Below are positions 51,728 to 59,851 of a DNA stretch of 64,000 nt, one piece after another (positions within the stretch are counted from its first letter, which is position 1; each line of letters begins with the position of its first letter). This DNA is from Azospirillum sp. 412522 (GTDB taxonomy: Bacteria; Pseudomonadota; Alphaproteobacteria; Azospirillales; Azospirillaceae), in contig NZ_RWIJ01000025.1 in assembly GCF_019805165.1 (NCBI RefSeq), positions 1 to 64,000 of the forward strand, written 5' to 3'. The notes beneath the pieces are model-generated. The model saw only the letters and a list, made by a program, of their open reading frames with translations. It had not been told where the DNA came from and ran no database searches. Both the position numbers and the translations under genes were made by a program.

Positions 51728-52300
51728 TCACGACGCCGACTTGAACCGCTCGGGCCGGCCGCGGCCGATCTTGTCGTCGGAGCGCGCTTTCAGATAACGG
51801 TAGATGTCGGCGAGGTTCAGCATCACGTTGGGGTCGGACCCGAAGGTCGGCATCACCTTGTCGCCGGTGGCGCCCATGTTCTTGCGGCCGTTGGTCACCA
51901 CGTCGGTGAACTGCCAATAATCCATCCGCTTGAGCGAATCGGCCAGAGCCGGTGCGAAGGACGAGCCCAGTCCGTCCGGCCCGTGGCAGACATGGCAGGA
52001 TGAGGCGTAGCGCCGGTAGCCGTTGTAGGTGCCCTGATCGACCTTGCCGTCCCGTACCGCATAGAGCGGCACACCCTGGTCATCCACCAGTTCCTCCGGG
52101 TCGGCGACCTTCGCCTCTTGTGCCGCGTTTCCGCCGGGCGGGTTCTGGGTTGGCGGGGTTTGGGCGTTTTGAGTCTGGTTCGGCGGTGTCTGGCCTTGGG
52201 CCGGCTTTTGTGCGGCATCCTGCTGGCCGAATGCGGTGCCGAGGGTCACTGTCGCGGTGAACCCCACGGCGGCGCACAGCCCGATCAGGTATTTCGGCAT
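51728..52300 (-). CDS. xoxG: XoxG, periplasmic c-type cytochrome for XoxF
   Basis: A 190-residue cytochrome: a Sec signal (YLIGLCAAVGFTATVTLGTAFG), then a Gln/Pro-rich linker of about 40 residues, then one heme site CHVCHG (C102, C105, H106) in the context YNGYRRYASSCHVCHGPDGLGSSFAPALADSL. A Met axial ligand is likely in KVMPTFG. It accepts electrons from PQQ in XoxF and passes them to a terminal cytochrome. The start ATG at 52300 has GGGGAG upstream. Encoded between xoxF and xoxJ, as in most lanthanide MDH operons. Confidence 0.94.
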   Translation of the reverse strand: MPKYLIGLCAAVGFTATVTLGTAFGQQDAAQKPAQGQTPPNQTQNAQTPPTQNPPGGNAAQEAKVADPEELVDDQGVPLYAVRDGKVDQGTYNGYRRYASSCHVCHGPDGLGSSFAPALADSLKRMDYWQFTDVVTNGRKNMGATGDKVMPTFGSDPNVMLNLADIYRYLKARSDDKIGRGRPERFKSAS

Positions 52301-52399
52301 CTTGCTCTCTCTCCCCACTGCCTTCATGCGTCGGTGCCATCAGCCTGGATAAGGGCGGGCGCCGGCCTTCCCCTTGGGAAACCGGCGCCCGTTTGCGCA

Positions 52400-54226
52400 T
52401 CACTGATTGTCCGGCAGGGCGAAGACGGTCAGCGTACCGCCCAGCTGGGTGTATTCGCCCAGCGCCTTGTGTGCGCCGACCGCACCCAGGCCTTCCTGCT
52501 CGCCGGTCAATCCAGCGGCCAGCCCGATCCCGGCCCAGCCGCCGACGCCCGACAGCACGGCGATGTACTGCTTGCCCTTGTGCATGTAGGTGTTGACGTT
52601 GCCGATGATCCCGGACGAGGTCTTGAAGTTGTAGAGGTCCTTGCCGTCCTTCAGGTCGAACGCCTTCAGGTAGCCTTCAAGCGTCCCATAGAAGCCGACG
52701 CCGCCCTTGGTCGACAGCGCACCGCTCCACACCGCGAAGCGTTCGGGTTTCGACCAGACGATCTTGCCGGCCGACGGATCCCAGGCGATGAAGTTGCCCA
52801 TGCCGCCGTGCGAGTCCGGGGCCGGATACATGCTGAGAGTCGCACCGACATAAGGCTGGCCGGCCGAATACTCAACCTTGAAGGGCTCGTAATCCATGCA
52901 GATGTGATTGGTCGGTACATACAGCAGGCCGCTTTCCGGCGAGTAGCTGGCCGGCTGCTGGTCCTTGGATCCCAGTGCGGCCGGACAGACGCCGGTAGTG
53001 TTGTGGTCCTCGCCCTGGGCGAAGGTGCTGTATTTGTCGTTCACCTTCGGCCGGCCGGTCTTCATGTCGATCTCGCTCGCCCAGTTGACGGACGGATCGT
53101 ATTTCTGCGCGACCAACAGCTCGCCGTTGGTGCGGTCGATGGTATAGGCGAAGCCGTTGCGGTCGAAGTTGATCAGGGCCTTGCGCTTGGTTCCGCCGAC
53201 GGTAACGTCGGCCAGGATGTTCTCGTTGACGCCGTCGTAATCCCATTCGTCGAAGGGCGTTTTCTGGAACACCCATTTCGCCTGTCCGGTGTCGGCATCG
53301 CGGGCGAAGATGGTCATCGACCATTTGTTGTCGCTCTTGGCCCGGTCCTTGTCGACAGCGCGTTGTGCCGGGTTCCAGGTGCCCGGATTGCCGGTGCCGT
53401 AATAGATCAGGTTCAGTTCGGGATCGTAGGTGTACCAGCCCCAGGTGGTGCCGCCGCCGATCTTCCACTGGTCCGCCGGCCAGGTCTTGATGCCCAGGTC
53501 CGGTTCGCCGATCGGCTTGCCGAGCATCATCGTCTTCTGCGGATCGATCATCACGTCCTTGTCGGGACCCGTCGAATAGGCTCGCCACGCCATCTTGCCG
53601 GTGTTGATGTCGTAGGCCGTCAGGTGGCCGCGCACGCCGAACTCGCCGCCGCTGATGCCGACATAGACCTTGTCCTTCACCACCAGCGGGGCGGCGGTCA
53701 AGGTCTCGCCCTTGCTGGCGTCGCCGTTCTTGGCCGACCAGAGCACCTTGCCGGTTTCAGTGTCGAGCGCCACCAGCGTGTTGTCCGCCTGTCCGAGGAA
53801 CAGCTTGTTTCCGGCGACAGCGACGCCACGGGTGACGGTGTCGCAGCACATCACGGGGATGACCGACGAATCCTGTCTAGGCTCATACTTCCACTTGATG
53901 CGGCCATTGTCGTTGAGGTCGAGCGCATAGACGGTGTTGGGGAACGGCGTCGAGATGTACATCGTGTCGCCGACCACGATGGGACCGCCTTCGTGCCCGC
54001 GAAGCACGCCGGTGGAGAACTGCCATATCGGCCGCAGGTTCTTCACGTTGTCGCGGGTGATCTGGTCGAGCGTGCTGTAGCGCTGGCCGGCATAATTGCC
54101 CAACTGCAGCGCCCAGTTGGCAGGATCCTTCTGGTTCTTCAGGATGTCGTCGTTGGCGAAGGCAACGGTGGTGGTGGCCGCCTGGATCGCGGCGGTGACG
54201 AGCAGACAGCGCACAAAGGGGTTCAT
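52400..54226 (-). CDS. xoxF: XoxF, lanthanide-dependent PQQ methanol dehydrogenase
   Basis: A 608-residue eight-bladed quinoprotein with signal peptide (LLVTAAIQAATTTVAFA). Diagnostic residues: the vicinal disulfide C127-C128 stacking on PQQ (IPVMCCDT), E195 in GGEFGVRGH, the catalytic Asp D329 and the extra Asp D331 in DEWDYDGVNE that separates XoxF from the calcium enzyme MxaF, and a full set of tryptophan docking motifs. It oxidises methanol to formaldehyde in the periplasm, using La, Ce or similar ions. The start ATG at 54226 has GGGAGG 7 nt upstream. First of the xoxFGJ operon. Confidence 0.98.
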   Translation of the reverse strand: MNPFVRCLLVTAAIQAATTTVAFANDDILKNQKDPANWALQLGNYAGQRYSTLDQITRDNVKNLRPIWQFSTGVLRGHEGGPIVVGDTMYISTPFPNTVYALDLNDNGRIKWKYEPRQDSSVIPVMCCDTVTRGVAVAGNKLFLGQADNTLVALDTETGKVLWSAKNGDASKGETLTAAPLVVKDKVYVGISGGEFGVRGHLTAYDINTGKMAWRAYSTGPDKDVMIDPQKTMMLGKPIGEPDLGIKTWPADQWKIGGGTTWGWYTYDPELNLIYYGTGNPGTWNPAQRAVDKDRAKSDNKWSMTIFARDADTGQAKWVFQKTPFDEWDYDGVNENILADVTVGGTKRKALINFDRNGFAYTIDRTNGELLVAQKYDPSVNWASEIDMKTGRPKVNDKYSTFAQGEDHNTTGVCPAALGSKDQQPASYSPESGLLYVPTNHICMDYEPFKVEYSAGQPYVGATLSMYPAPDSHGGMGNFIAWDPSAGKIVWSKPERFAVWSGALSTKGGVGFYGTLEGYLKAFDLKDGKDLYNFKTSSGIIGNVNTYMHKGKQYIAVLSGVGGWAGIGLAAGLTGEQEGLGAVGAHKALGEYTQLGGTLTVFALPDNQ

Positions 54227-54629
54227 GTATTTCCTCCCGTTTTTTAGCGATGGTCCGTGGTCCCAGGGACTGTGCGGCGGCAGGCGGCCTTATGAGAGAC
54301 GTCTTCGAGAGGGCATTCTCCCTCGATCATGGATGCGCGATATCGGTCGGTGAGGCATCGGGTCGATTGCTCCCGTACCCTCCGAATCCAAACTGCAATG
54401 GCATCGCAGGCGTGCCGGTCCTAATTGCCGGAACACGACCGTTGGCGGGATTCTAAACTGCCCCGCACTATGTTGGCGATGCTGACATTCAGTGTGCTCA
54501 AATAAAGATAGGCTGTGAAGATTATTTTCCGCCGACGTTCGAAAGTTTTCAAAAGAGGCGGAATAACGGCTAGTTGAAAAATACGAGCTACCTCCGAATG
54601 GGTAATCGGCGAAGCTGCCGCTTCCTGTC
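54227..54629. promoter_or_regulatory. xoxF upstream region
   Basis: This 403-bp gap before xoxF holds no supported gene. It contains the 11-bp palindrome GTCCCAGGGAC (54260-54270), a small GAGGG-N6-CCCTC hairpin (54309-54324), and an AT-rich stretch around 54480-54600 where the minus-strand promoter is likely. It also has the 13-mer TGCTGACATTCAG (54480-54492) shared with the formate dehydrogenase upstream region. Confidence 0.4.
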
Positions 54630-55445
54630 TCAGGTCTGATCGGCCGTTCCGGCCCGCCGCGCCCAGAATCCGCGCCCCGGATCGTAGGCCAGAACCGCCG
54701 CACCAAGGAACAGCGCAAGACAGCCGGCTACCCACAGCAGTGCCGACACCTCGACTCGGAGATAGAGGCTGAAACGGATCAATTCCACTGCCTGGGTAAA
54801 GGGATTCCAGGCGGCGATCTGGTACAGGGCCGGGCTGCCTTCCCTGATCCGCCAGAGCGGATAGAGGGCGGAGGACGCGAAGAACATCGGGAAGATCACG
54901 AAGTTCATCACCCCGGCGAAATTTTCCAACTGCCGGACGAAGGACGACAGCAGCAGGCCCAGCGCACCCAGCATCAGCCCGCTGAGCAGCAGCGCCGGCA
55001 GCGCGGCGAGATAGCCCAGCGGCGGTGGTTCCACCCCCCACAGCCAAGCGATGCCGAGGAAAACATAGACCTGGGCAATCGACACCGCGACGCCGGCCAG
55101 CAGCTTGGCGACCAGCAGGTACCAGCGCGGAAGCGGACTGACCAGCAGAGTCCGCATGCTGCCCATCTCGCGGTCGTAGACCATCGACAGCGAGTTCTGC
55201 ATGCCGTTGAACAGCTGGATCATGGCGACCAGCCCGGGAACCACATACTCGTCGTACAGGATGTAGGTGTCGTAGGGCGGGATGATCGACACGCCCAGCA
55301 CGGCGCGGAAGCCGACGGCGAAGATCGCCAGCCAGACCAGGGGCCGGACCAGAGCGGCGAAGAAGCGTTCGCGCTGGTGCAGGAAGCGCAGGCCCTCGCG
55401 CACGATGATGCTGCGCAGGCAATACCAGTAGGTGGCGGCACTCAT
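54630..55445 (-). CDS. ABC-2 type permease, PQQ-dependent alcohol dehydrogenase-associated
   Basis: A 271-residue ABC-2 membrane protein with six hydrophobic helices: AALVRPLVWLAIFAVGFRAVLG, YVVPGLVAMIQLFNGMQNSLSMVYDREMGSMRTLLVSP (the ABC-2 signature region), VAKLLAGVAVSIAQVYVFLG, and the C-terminal NPFTQAVELIRFSLYL. The family is found next to PQQ-dependent alcohol dehydrogenases; in Methylorubrum a related transporter belongs to the lut lanthanide-uptake cluster. Start and stop overlap with the ATPase gene (ATGA). It lies directly upstream of xoxF. Cargo is not established; a lanthanide, a lanthanophore or a PQQ-related compound are guesses. Confidence 0.88.
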   Translation of the reverse strand: MSAATYWYCLRSIIVREGLRFLHQRERFFAALVRPLVWLAIFAVGFRAVLGVSIIPPYDTYILYDEYVVPGLVAMIQLFNGMQNSLSMVYDREMGSMRTLLVSPLPRWYLLVAKLLAGVAVSIAQVYVFLGIAWLWGVEPPPLGYLAALPALLLSGLMLGALGLLLSSFVRQLENFAGVMNFVIFPMFFASSALYPLWRIREGSPALYQIAAWNPFTQAVELIRFSLYLRVEVSALLWVAGCLALFLGAAVLAYDPGRGFWARRAGTADQT

Positions 55446-56230
55446 GGCCGGCGCTCCCCTGTCGTCAGGGCGGCGAAGGCGGCGGGCAGCGTGGCGGTGC
55501 CGGTTTCGGCGCAGACCGCGCGCACGCTGCCGGACGCGCGCAGCCGGCCCTGGTGCAGCACGACCACGGAGTCCTCGTTCGTCGCCTCGTCCATCAGGTG
55601 GGTGGCCCACAGGACGGCCAGCCCTTGGTCACGGCAGAGCGCGCGGACATGGCCCAGGAGGTGGCCGCGCGATTCGGCGTCCAGCCCGACCGTCGGTTCG
55701 TCGAGCAGCAGCAGGCTCGGCCGGTGCAGCAGGGCGCGGGCGATCTCCACCCGGCGCCGCTGGCCGCCCGACAGGGCGCGGACCTTGTCGTTGGCGCGGT
55801 CGGCGAGGCCGATGCGCGCCAGTTCCTCCCGCGCACGGGCTTCGCAGTCGAGTGGCGCCATGCCGTGCAGGCCGCCATGATAGCGCAGGTTCTGCCGGAC
55901 GGTCAGATCGAGGTCGAGGGTCGGCTGCTGGAACACCACGCCGATGCGCTCCAGCGCACGGGTCGGCTGGCGGCGCAGATCGAAACCGAAGATGCCGATG
56001 GCGCCGGTCCGGTTGGAGTAGAGGCGGGTGATCAGCGAGAACAACGTGGTCTTCCCGGCCCCGTTCAGGCCGAGCAGCATGGTGAAGCCGCCCGGCGCCA
56101 CCGCGAATGACACGCGATCAAGCGCCACGCGCGTGCCGAAGCTGTGGCTGAGGTCCTCAACCGCCAGGGCGGGAGGGCCGTGGATAGCGGGAATCGGCGG
56201 AGGATCCGCAGGAATCGCGGCTTCGTACAT
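55442..56230 (-). CDS. ABC transporter ATP-binding protein, PQQ-associated
   Basis: A 262-residue single-domain ABC ATPase. Walker A GLNGAGKTTLFSLITRL, Q-loop GVVFQQPTLDLDLTVRQNLRYHGGLHGM, signature LSGGQRRRVEIARALLHRP, Walker B LLLLDEPTVGLD and the switch His in WATHLMDEA are all intact. It partners with the overlapping permease. The start ATG at 56230 follows a short unconserved lead; in-frame starts further upstream would overlap the divergent gene. Related ATPases (the TIGR03864-type group) occur in alcohol dehydrogenase and lut clusters. Divergent from the ATP-grasp operon, with a 173-bp gap holding both promoters. Confidence 0.92.
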   Translation of the reverse strand: MYEAAIPADPPPIPAIHGPPALAVEDLSHSFGTRVALDRVSFAVAPGGFTMLLGLNGAGKTTLFSLITRLYSNRTGAIGIFGFDLRRQPTRALERIGVVFQQPTLDLDLTVRQNLRYHGGLHGMAPLDCEARAREELARIGLADRANDKVRALSGGQRRRVEIARALLHRPSLLLLDEPTVGLDAESRGHLLGHVRALCRDQGLAVLWATHLMDEATNEDSVVVLHQGRLRASGSVRAVCAETGTATLPAAFAALTTGERRP

Positions 56231-56403
56231 CCTGTCTTCCTCCAGCAATCCTTTCCCGGGCAGCTCACTGTTCGACACCGGGCCGGTGTCGGGTGCGCGG
56301 CAGTCGCCGTCGTTCGGAAGGGCCATTGCAAAGATGATGTCCGCGCATGATTGTTGGGATTGCAAGCGATTGTTCAAGATGCTTTTCACAGGGAGAGCCG
56401 ACC

Positions 56404-57519
56404 TTGACCCCGACGGCAGTTCCGGAGTTCGTGGTGGTGGCGCTGTCCGCGCGGGCGCTGTCGGCCAGCGCCTGCCGTGGCGGGCGGAATGTCGCCGCCG
56501 TGGATCTGTTCGCCGACGCGGATACCGCCGCCATGGCCAATCCCTGCCTTGCCCTGCCGTCGAAGGGGCTGCGGATTCCCGCTGAGGCGTTGCGGCGGGT
56601 GCTGGCGCTGCCGGATCTTCGCGGGTTGCCGCTGGTCTATGGTGCCGGGTTCGAGGATCGGCCCGATCTGCTCTCGGCACTGGCGCGCGGGCGGCCGGTG
56701 ATCGGCAACCGGGCCGAGACGATGGCGCGCCTGAAGGATCCATCGGCTTTCGCGGCATTGCTCTCCCGCCTCGACATTCCGCATCCGGAGGTCTCCCTCT
56801 CCTTGCCGGACCCCGACGGCTGGCTGGTGAAGCGTGCCGGCGCCAGTGGCGGCGGTCATATCCGGCCGGCCGGATCGCGACTGCCGGCCGGTCACTACGC
56901 CCAACGCCGCATGCCCGGGCGCCCGGTGTCCCTGCTGTTCCTGGCTGACGGCCGCCGCATCCTGCCGGTGGGCTTCAGCCGGCAATGGGCGGCGCCGACG
57001 CGCCGCCAGCCTTATCGCTATGGCGGCGCGGTCGGCCCGCTACCGTCGTCCGGCGGGGCCGCCGCCGCGATGATCGGTGCGGTATCGCGGATTGCCGCCG
57101 AGGTGGGTCTTGTCGGGCTGAACAGCGCCGACTTCCTGGCCGGACCGGCCGGCTGGTGTCTGCTGGAGATCAACCCGCGTCCTGGGGCGACGCTCGACCT
57201 GTTCGACCGTCCGCCGATGCCCAGCCTGTTCGAACTGCATCTGGCGGCCTGCGCCGGGCAGTTGCCGGCCGAACTGCCGCCGCTTCCCGACCGCCATGCC
57301 GCCATGGTGGTCTACGCCGCTGCTCCGACCCGCCTGCATGAGGCTGTGGATTGGCCGGAATGGACGGCCGATCGTCCGCGCGCGCCGGCGCTCATACCGG
57401 CGGGGACTCCGATCTGTACGGTGCTCGCCGATGCAGCCAGCGTGGTGGAAGCGCGGCGTCTTGCCGGCCGGCGAGCGCGGGATCTGTGTCTGTGCCATAC
57501 CGTTCCGGAGGCGGCATGA
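56404..57519 (+). CDS. ATP-grasp ligase, likely tetrahydromethanopterin/methanofuran biosynthesis
   Basis: About 371 residues, an ATP-grasp fold. RPVIGNRAETMARLKDPSAFAALLSRLDIPHPEV contains the pre-grasp segment, WLVKRAGASGGGHIRPAG the ATP-binding Lys and Gly-rich loop, and LNSADFLAGPAGWCLLEINPRPGATLDLF the magnesium-binding ExNPR motif. Such ligases add amino acids (tyramine-glutamate or glutamate) to cofactor tails. TTG 56404, 8 nt behind GGGAG, is the likely start; ATG 56347 would extend it by 19 poorly conserved residues. Coupled by ATGA to the next gene. Substrate not proven. Confidence 0.82.
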   Translation: MTPTAVPEFVVVALSARALSASACRGGRNVAAVDLFADADTAAMANPCLALPSKGLRIPAEALRRVLALPDLRGLPLVYGAGFEDRPDLLSALARGRPVIGNRAETMARLKDPSAFAALLSRLDIPHPEVSLSLPDPDGWLVKRAGASGGGHIRPAGSRLPAGHYAQRRMPGRPVSLLFLADGRRILPVGFSRQWAAPTRRQPYRYGGAVGPLPSSGGAAAAMIGAVSRIAAEVGLVGLNSADFLAGPAGWCLLEINPRPGATLDLFDRPPMPSLFELHLAACAGQLPAELPPLPDRHAAMVVYAAAPTRLHEAVDWPEWTADRPRAPALIPAGTPICTVLADAASVVEARRLAGRRARDLCLCHTVPEAA

Positions 57520-58421
57520 GCGGCGCGGCCGTCTTGTTCACTGACGGTGCCGATTGGCACGCGGCGAGGCTGGAGCGGGCGATCACGCGGCACGGCATGG
57601 AATGCCGCCGCATTTCGCTGAACGCCTGCGGCTTCGCCATTGGTCGGAGCGAGACGGGGCTTCTGCTGCCGGGCTTCGGCGACACACTGCCCTCCGGCGC
57701 ATTCGTGCGGGTGGTCGGACAGGGAAGCTTCGAGCAGGTGACGCTGCGGCTGGGGGTGCTCCACGCGCTCGACCGGCTGGGGGTTCCCGTCTACAATACG
57801 GCCCGCGCCATAGAACGCTGCGTGGACAAGAGCACCACCAGTTTCCTGCTCGCCCATGCCGGTCTGCCGACGCCCCCGTCTATCGCCGTCCAGTCCGCCG
57901 AAATGGCACGCGCCGTGTTGGGGGAGACGTCGGATTGGGTGCTGAAGCCGCTGTTCGGTGCGCAAGGGCGCGGGCTTCGCCGCCTGGCGCACCCGGACGA
58001 GGTGCCGGAGGCGGGAGTCATTGCCGGTGTTTATTACCTGCAGCCCTTCGTGCCGCCACGCCGGGAGGGTGAGTGGCGCGATTGCCGGATATTTGTCGTG
58101 GGAGGGCGCGCGATTGCAGCGATGATCCGCCATGGCCGCAACTGGATCACCAATGTCCGTCAAGGCGCCCGATGCGAGCCGCTGGTGCCGGAGGGAACCG
58201 TCGCCGATCTGGCGGTGCGCGCCGCCACTGCGGTCGGGGCCGATTATGCCGGTGTCGATCTGATTGCAGATCCCGGCGACGGAGACCGGTGGCTGGTGCT
58301 GGAGGTCAACTCGATGCCGGCATGGCAGGGATTGCAGTCGGTCAGCAAGGTCGATATTGCAGACGAACTCGCCGCCGATTTCCTTCGCCGGGTGGATTTC
58401 GCCTCGGGAGGGCAGCAATGA
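57516..58421 (+). CDS. RimK-type ATP-grasp ligase (MptN/MfnD-like)
   Basis: A 301-residue RimK-family ligase. VRVVGQGSFEQVTLRLGVLHALDRLGVPVYNTARAIERCVDKSTTSFLLAHAGLPTPPSIAV is the classic pre-ATP domain, WVLKPLFGAQGRGLRRL the nucleotide loop, and GVDLIADPGDGDRWLVLEVNSMPAWQGL the ExNSxP metal motif. The family attaches glutamate to tetrahydromethanopterin, F420 or ribosomal protein S6. Given the mfnB and fae neighbours, tetrahydromethanopterin or methylofuran is the most likely acceptor. ATGA overlaps with both flanking genes show a single translational unit. Confidence 0.87.
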   Translation: MSGAAVLFTDGADWHAARLERAITRHGMECRRISLNACGFAIGRSETGLLLPGFGDTLPSGAFVRVVGQGSFEQVTLRLGVLHALDRLGVPVYNTARAIERCVDKSTTSFLLAHAGLPTPPSIAVQSAEMARAVLGETSDWVLKPLFGAQGRGLRRLAHPDEVPEAGVIAGVYYLQPFVPPRREGEWRDCRIFVVGGRAIAAMIRHGRNWITNVRQGARCEPLVPEGTVADLAVRAATAVGADYAGVDLIADPGDGDRWLVLEVNSMPAWQGLQSVSKVDIADELAADFLRRVDFASGGQQ

Positions 58422-59254
58422 CCGCGCACATGCTCCGGTTCTATCCGGGCGCGCCGGAGGAGATCGCGCTCTGCGGGGCCTATCTTGCCCATCGTCTGCA
58501 TGAGCGGGGGAGTGCCGAGACCCCCTTCGTCTACGCGAGTTTCGTCAGCAGCCTGGACGGCCGCATCGCCTTGCGGGATTCCGCCACCGGGGAGAGCCGG
58601 CTGCCGGCTGGATTGATCAGCGACAATGATTTCCGGCTGTTCCTCGAACTCCAGGCGCAGGCGGACTGTCTGGTTACCCACGGTGGATACCTGCGCGATC
58701 TCGAGGCGGGCCGGCTGGACGACGTCCTGCAGGTCGGCACTCGGGAGACCACGAGGGCACTCGCGCAATGGCGGGCGGACAATGGCCTGTCACCCCAGCC
58801 CGCCGTGGTCATCGCCAGCGCCAGCTTGGATTTCCCCGTGCCTGACTCGCTGGCACGGTACGGCCAACGTGTTTTCATTGCCACCGATGCCGGGGCGCCG
58901 GCCGACCGGGTGGCGCATTGGCGCACCGCCGGATATGAGGTCCTGATTGCCGGAACCGGCGCGTCGGTGGAAGGGGGGGCACTGGTCCGCGAATTGGGCC
59001 ATCGCGGGTTGCGCAGCCTCTATCTGCTGACAGGGCCACGGATGCTCGACACCATGTTGCGGGACGGACAATTGTCACGGCTCTACCTCACCACAGCGCA
59101 TCGTCTGCTCGGTGGTGAGAGTTTTCACAGCATGCTGTCCGGCCCGGAACTGCGCGATATCGGCCGGCTACGGCTCTGCGCGCTGCATTACGACGCGAGC
59201 GCGCCGGACGGAACGGGGCAGTTCTTCGCCCATTTCGAGCCGCGGCCGGCCTGA
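58418..59254 (+). CDS. RibD C-terminal-type reductase in a pterin/methanofuran operon
   Basis: A 278-residue reductase of the DHFR-like RibD-C fold: PFVYASFVSSLDGRIALRDSATGESRLPAGLISDNDFRLFLELQAQADCLVTHGGYLRDLEAG matches the pyrimidine reductase N-half, and GGALVRELGHRGLRSLYLLTGPRMLDTMLRDGQLSRLYLTTAHRLLGGE the conserved back half. In riboflavin synthesis this fold reduces a ribosylamino-uracil. Coupled to two ATP-grasp ligases next to fae, it probably reduces a pterin such as dihydromethanopterin or an intermediate. This is inference; a true ribD role is disfavoured since no deaminase domain or rib genes are nearby. ATG 58418 overlaps the previous stop. Confidence 0.83.
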   Translation: MTAHMLRFYPGAPEEIALCGAYLAHRLHERGSAETPFVYASFVSSLDGRIALRDSATGESRLPAGLISDNDFRLFLELQAQADCLVTHGGYLRDLEAGRLDDVLQVGTRETTRALAQWRADNGLSPQPAVVIASASLDFPVPDSLARYGQRVFIATDAGAPADRVAHWRTAGYEVLIAGTGASVEGGALVRELGHRGLRSLYLLTGPRMLDTMLRDGQLSRLYLTTAHRLLGGESFHSMLSGPELRDIGRLRLCALHYDASAPDGTGQFFAHFEPRPA

Positions 59255-59298
59255 GTGGGAAGTGGAAGGATGTCCGAGGGACGATCGGTGTTTGCCGG

Positions 59299-59379
59299 TT
59301 ACAAACCGGCGCAGGCGTAGGCGTTGATCTCGGTGCCGACCGAAATCTCGATAATCGTCGGCTTGCGCCAAGTTTTCAT
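59299..59379 (-). CDS. pqqA: PqqA, precursor peptide of PQQ
   Basis: A 26-residue peptide, MKTWRKPTIIEISVGTEINA followed by YACAGL. It has the PqqA hallmark: Glu17 and Tyr21 spaced E-x3-Y, which are cross-linked by PqqE and become the tricyclic quinone. GGAGGAAGCGGAC stands right before the start ATG at 59379. The cofactor is required by XoxF. No pqqBCDE is in the window, so this is a lone copy; other copies may accompany pqqBCDE elsewhere. Convergent with the RibD-like gene. Confidence 0.9.
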   Translation of the reverse strand: MKTWRKPTIIEISVGTEINAYACAGL

Positions 59380-59851
59380 GTCCGCTTCCTCCGCTGGGAT
59401 GGGCGATCAGGCATGAGTGCCGGGGTGGCCCATTAGGAAATCGTACCCCTTGCTAACCGGGCGCAGCCATAACCCCAAAGGATAGGACAATGAAAATTAT
59501 GGCTAGTTCTTTGTGCGCCGCAAAAGACATGATGTAAAAATCAACCTTTGGAATTGGAACAATTCCAGCCAATAAGCGCTGATCTGACATGAAACTGGAA
59601 AAATGCTAAATCCACCTAAAATCTAAAGATACAGTGGAAGATCCGGATTGCAACCCATTAAGGCCAGAAAGTAGCTCTAATGGCGGAAGGTATTTTCTCC
59701 TTCCGCAATTGGCGCTGTGGGTCTGAACGGGTTGCGCCCCATGCGGCTCCCCGGAGTTCAAACTGTATGCGGCCGGTGGCGGGTACCATGACAGATATCG
59801 CGGCCGTCGGTCTCGACGCCGCCATCCGGCAACTTGCCACCGGCCCCAAGA
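59380..59851. promoter_or_regulatory. AT-rich gap between pqqA and fae with a 19-bp inverted repeat
   Basis: This 472-bp gap is markedly AT-richer than the rest of the window and probably carries the pqqA promoter (minus strand) and the fae 3' region. A perfect inverted repeat TGGAATTG-GAA-CAATTCCA lies at 59549-59567, about 170 bp upstream of pqqA, a position suited to a regulator site. No gene of normal size is supported. Confidence 0.5.
59683..59706. terminator. Stem-loop downstream of fae, terminator-like
   Basis: GCGGAAGG-TATTTTCT-CCTTCCGC is a perfect 8-bp stem with an 8-nt loop, about 145 bp after the fae stop on the minus strand. A poly-T tract is lacking, so it is at best a weak or factor-dependent terminator, or an mRNA 3' stabiliser. 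Confidence 0.4.

Noticed and set aside
58418..59254. Bifunctional riboflavin gene ribD
   Set aside because: Only the reductase half is present, and no other riboflavin gene is nearby.
59490..59537. 15-codon frame with AAAGGATAGG ribosome-like site between pqqA and fae
   Set aside because: The peptide has no recognisable features and no downstream gene on the plus strand to suggest a leader peptide; too short to claim.
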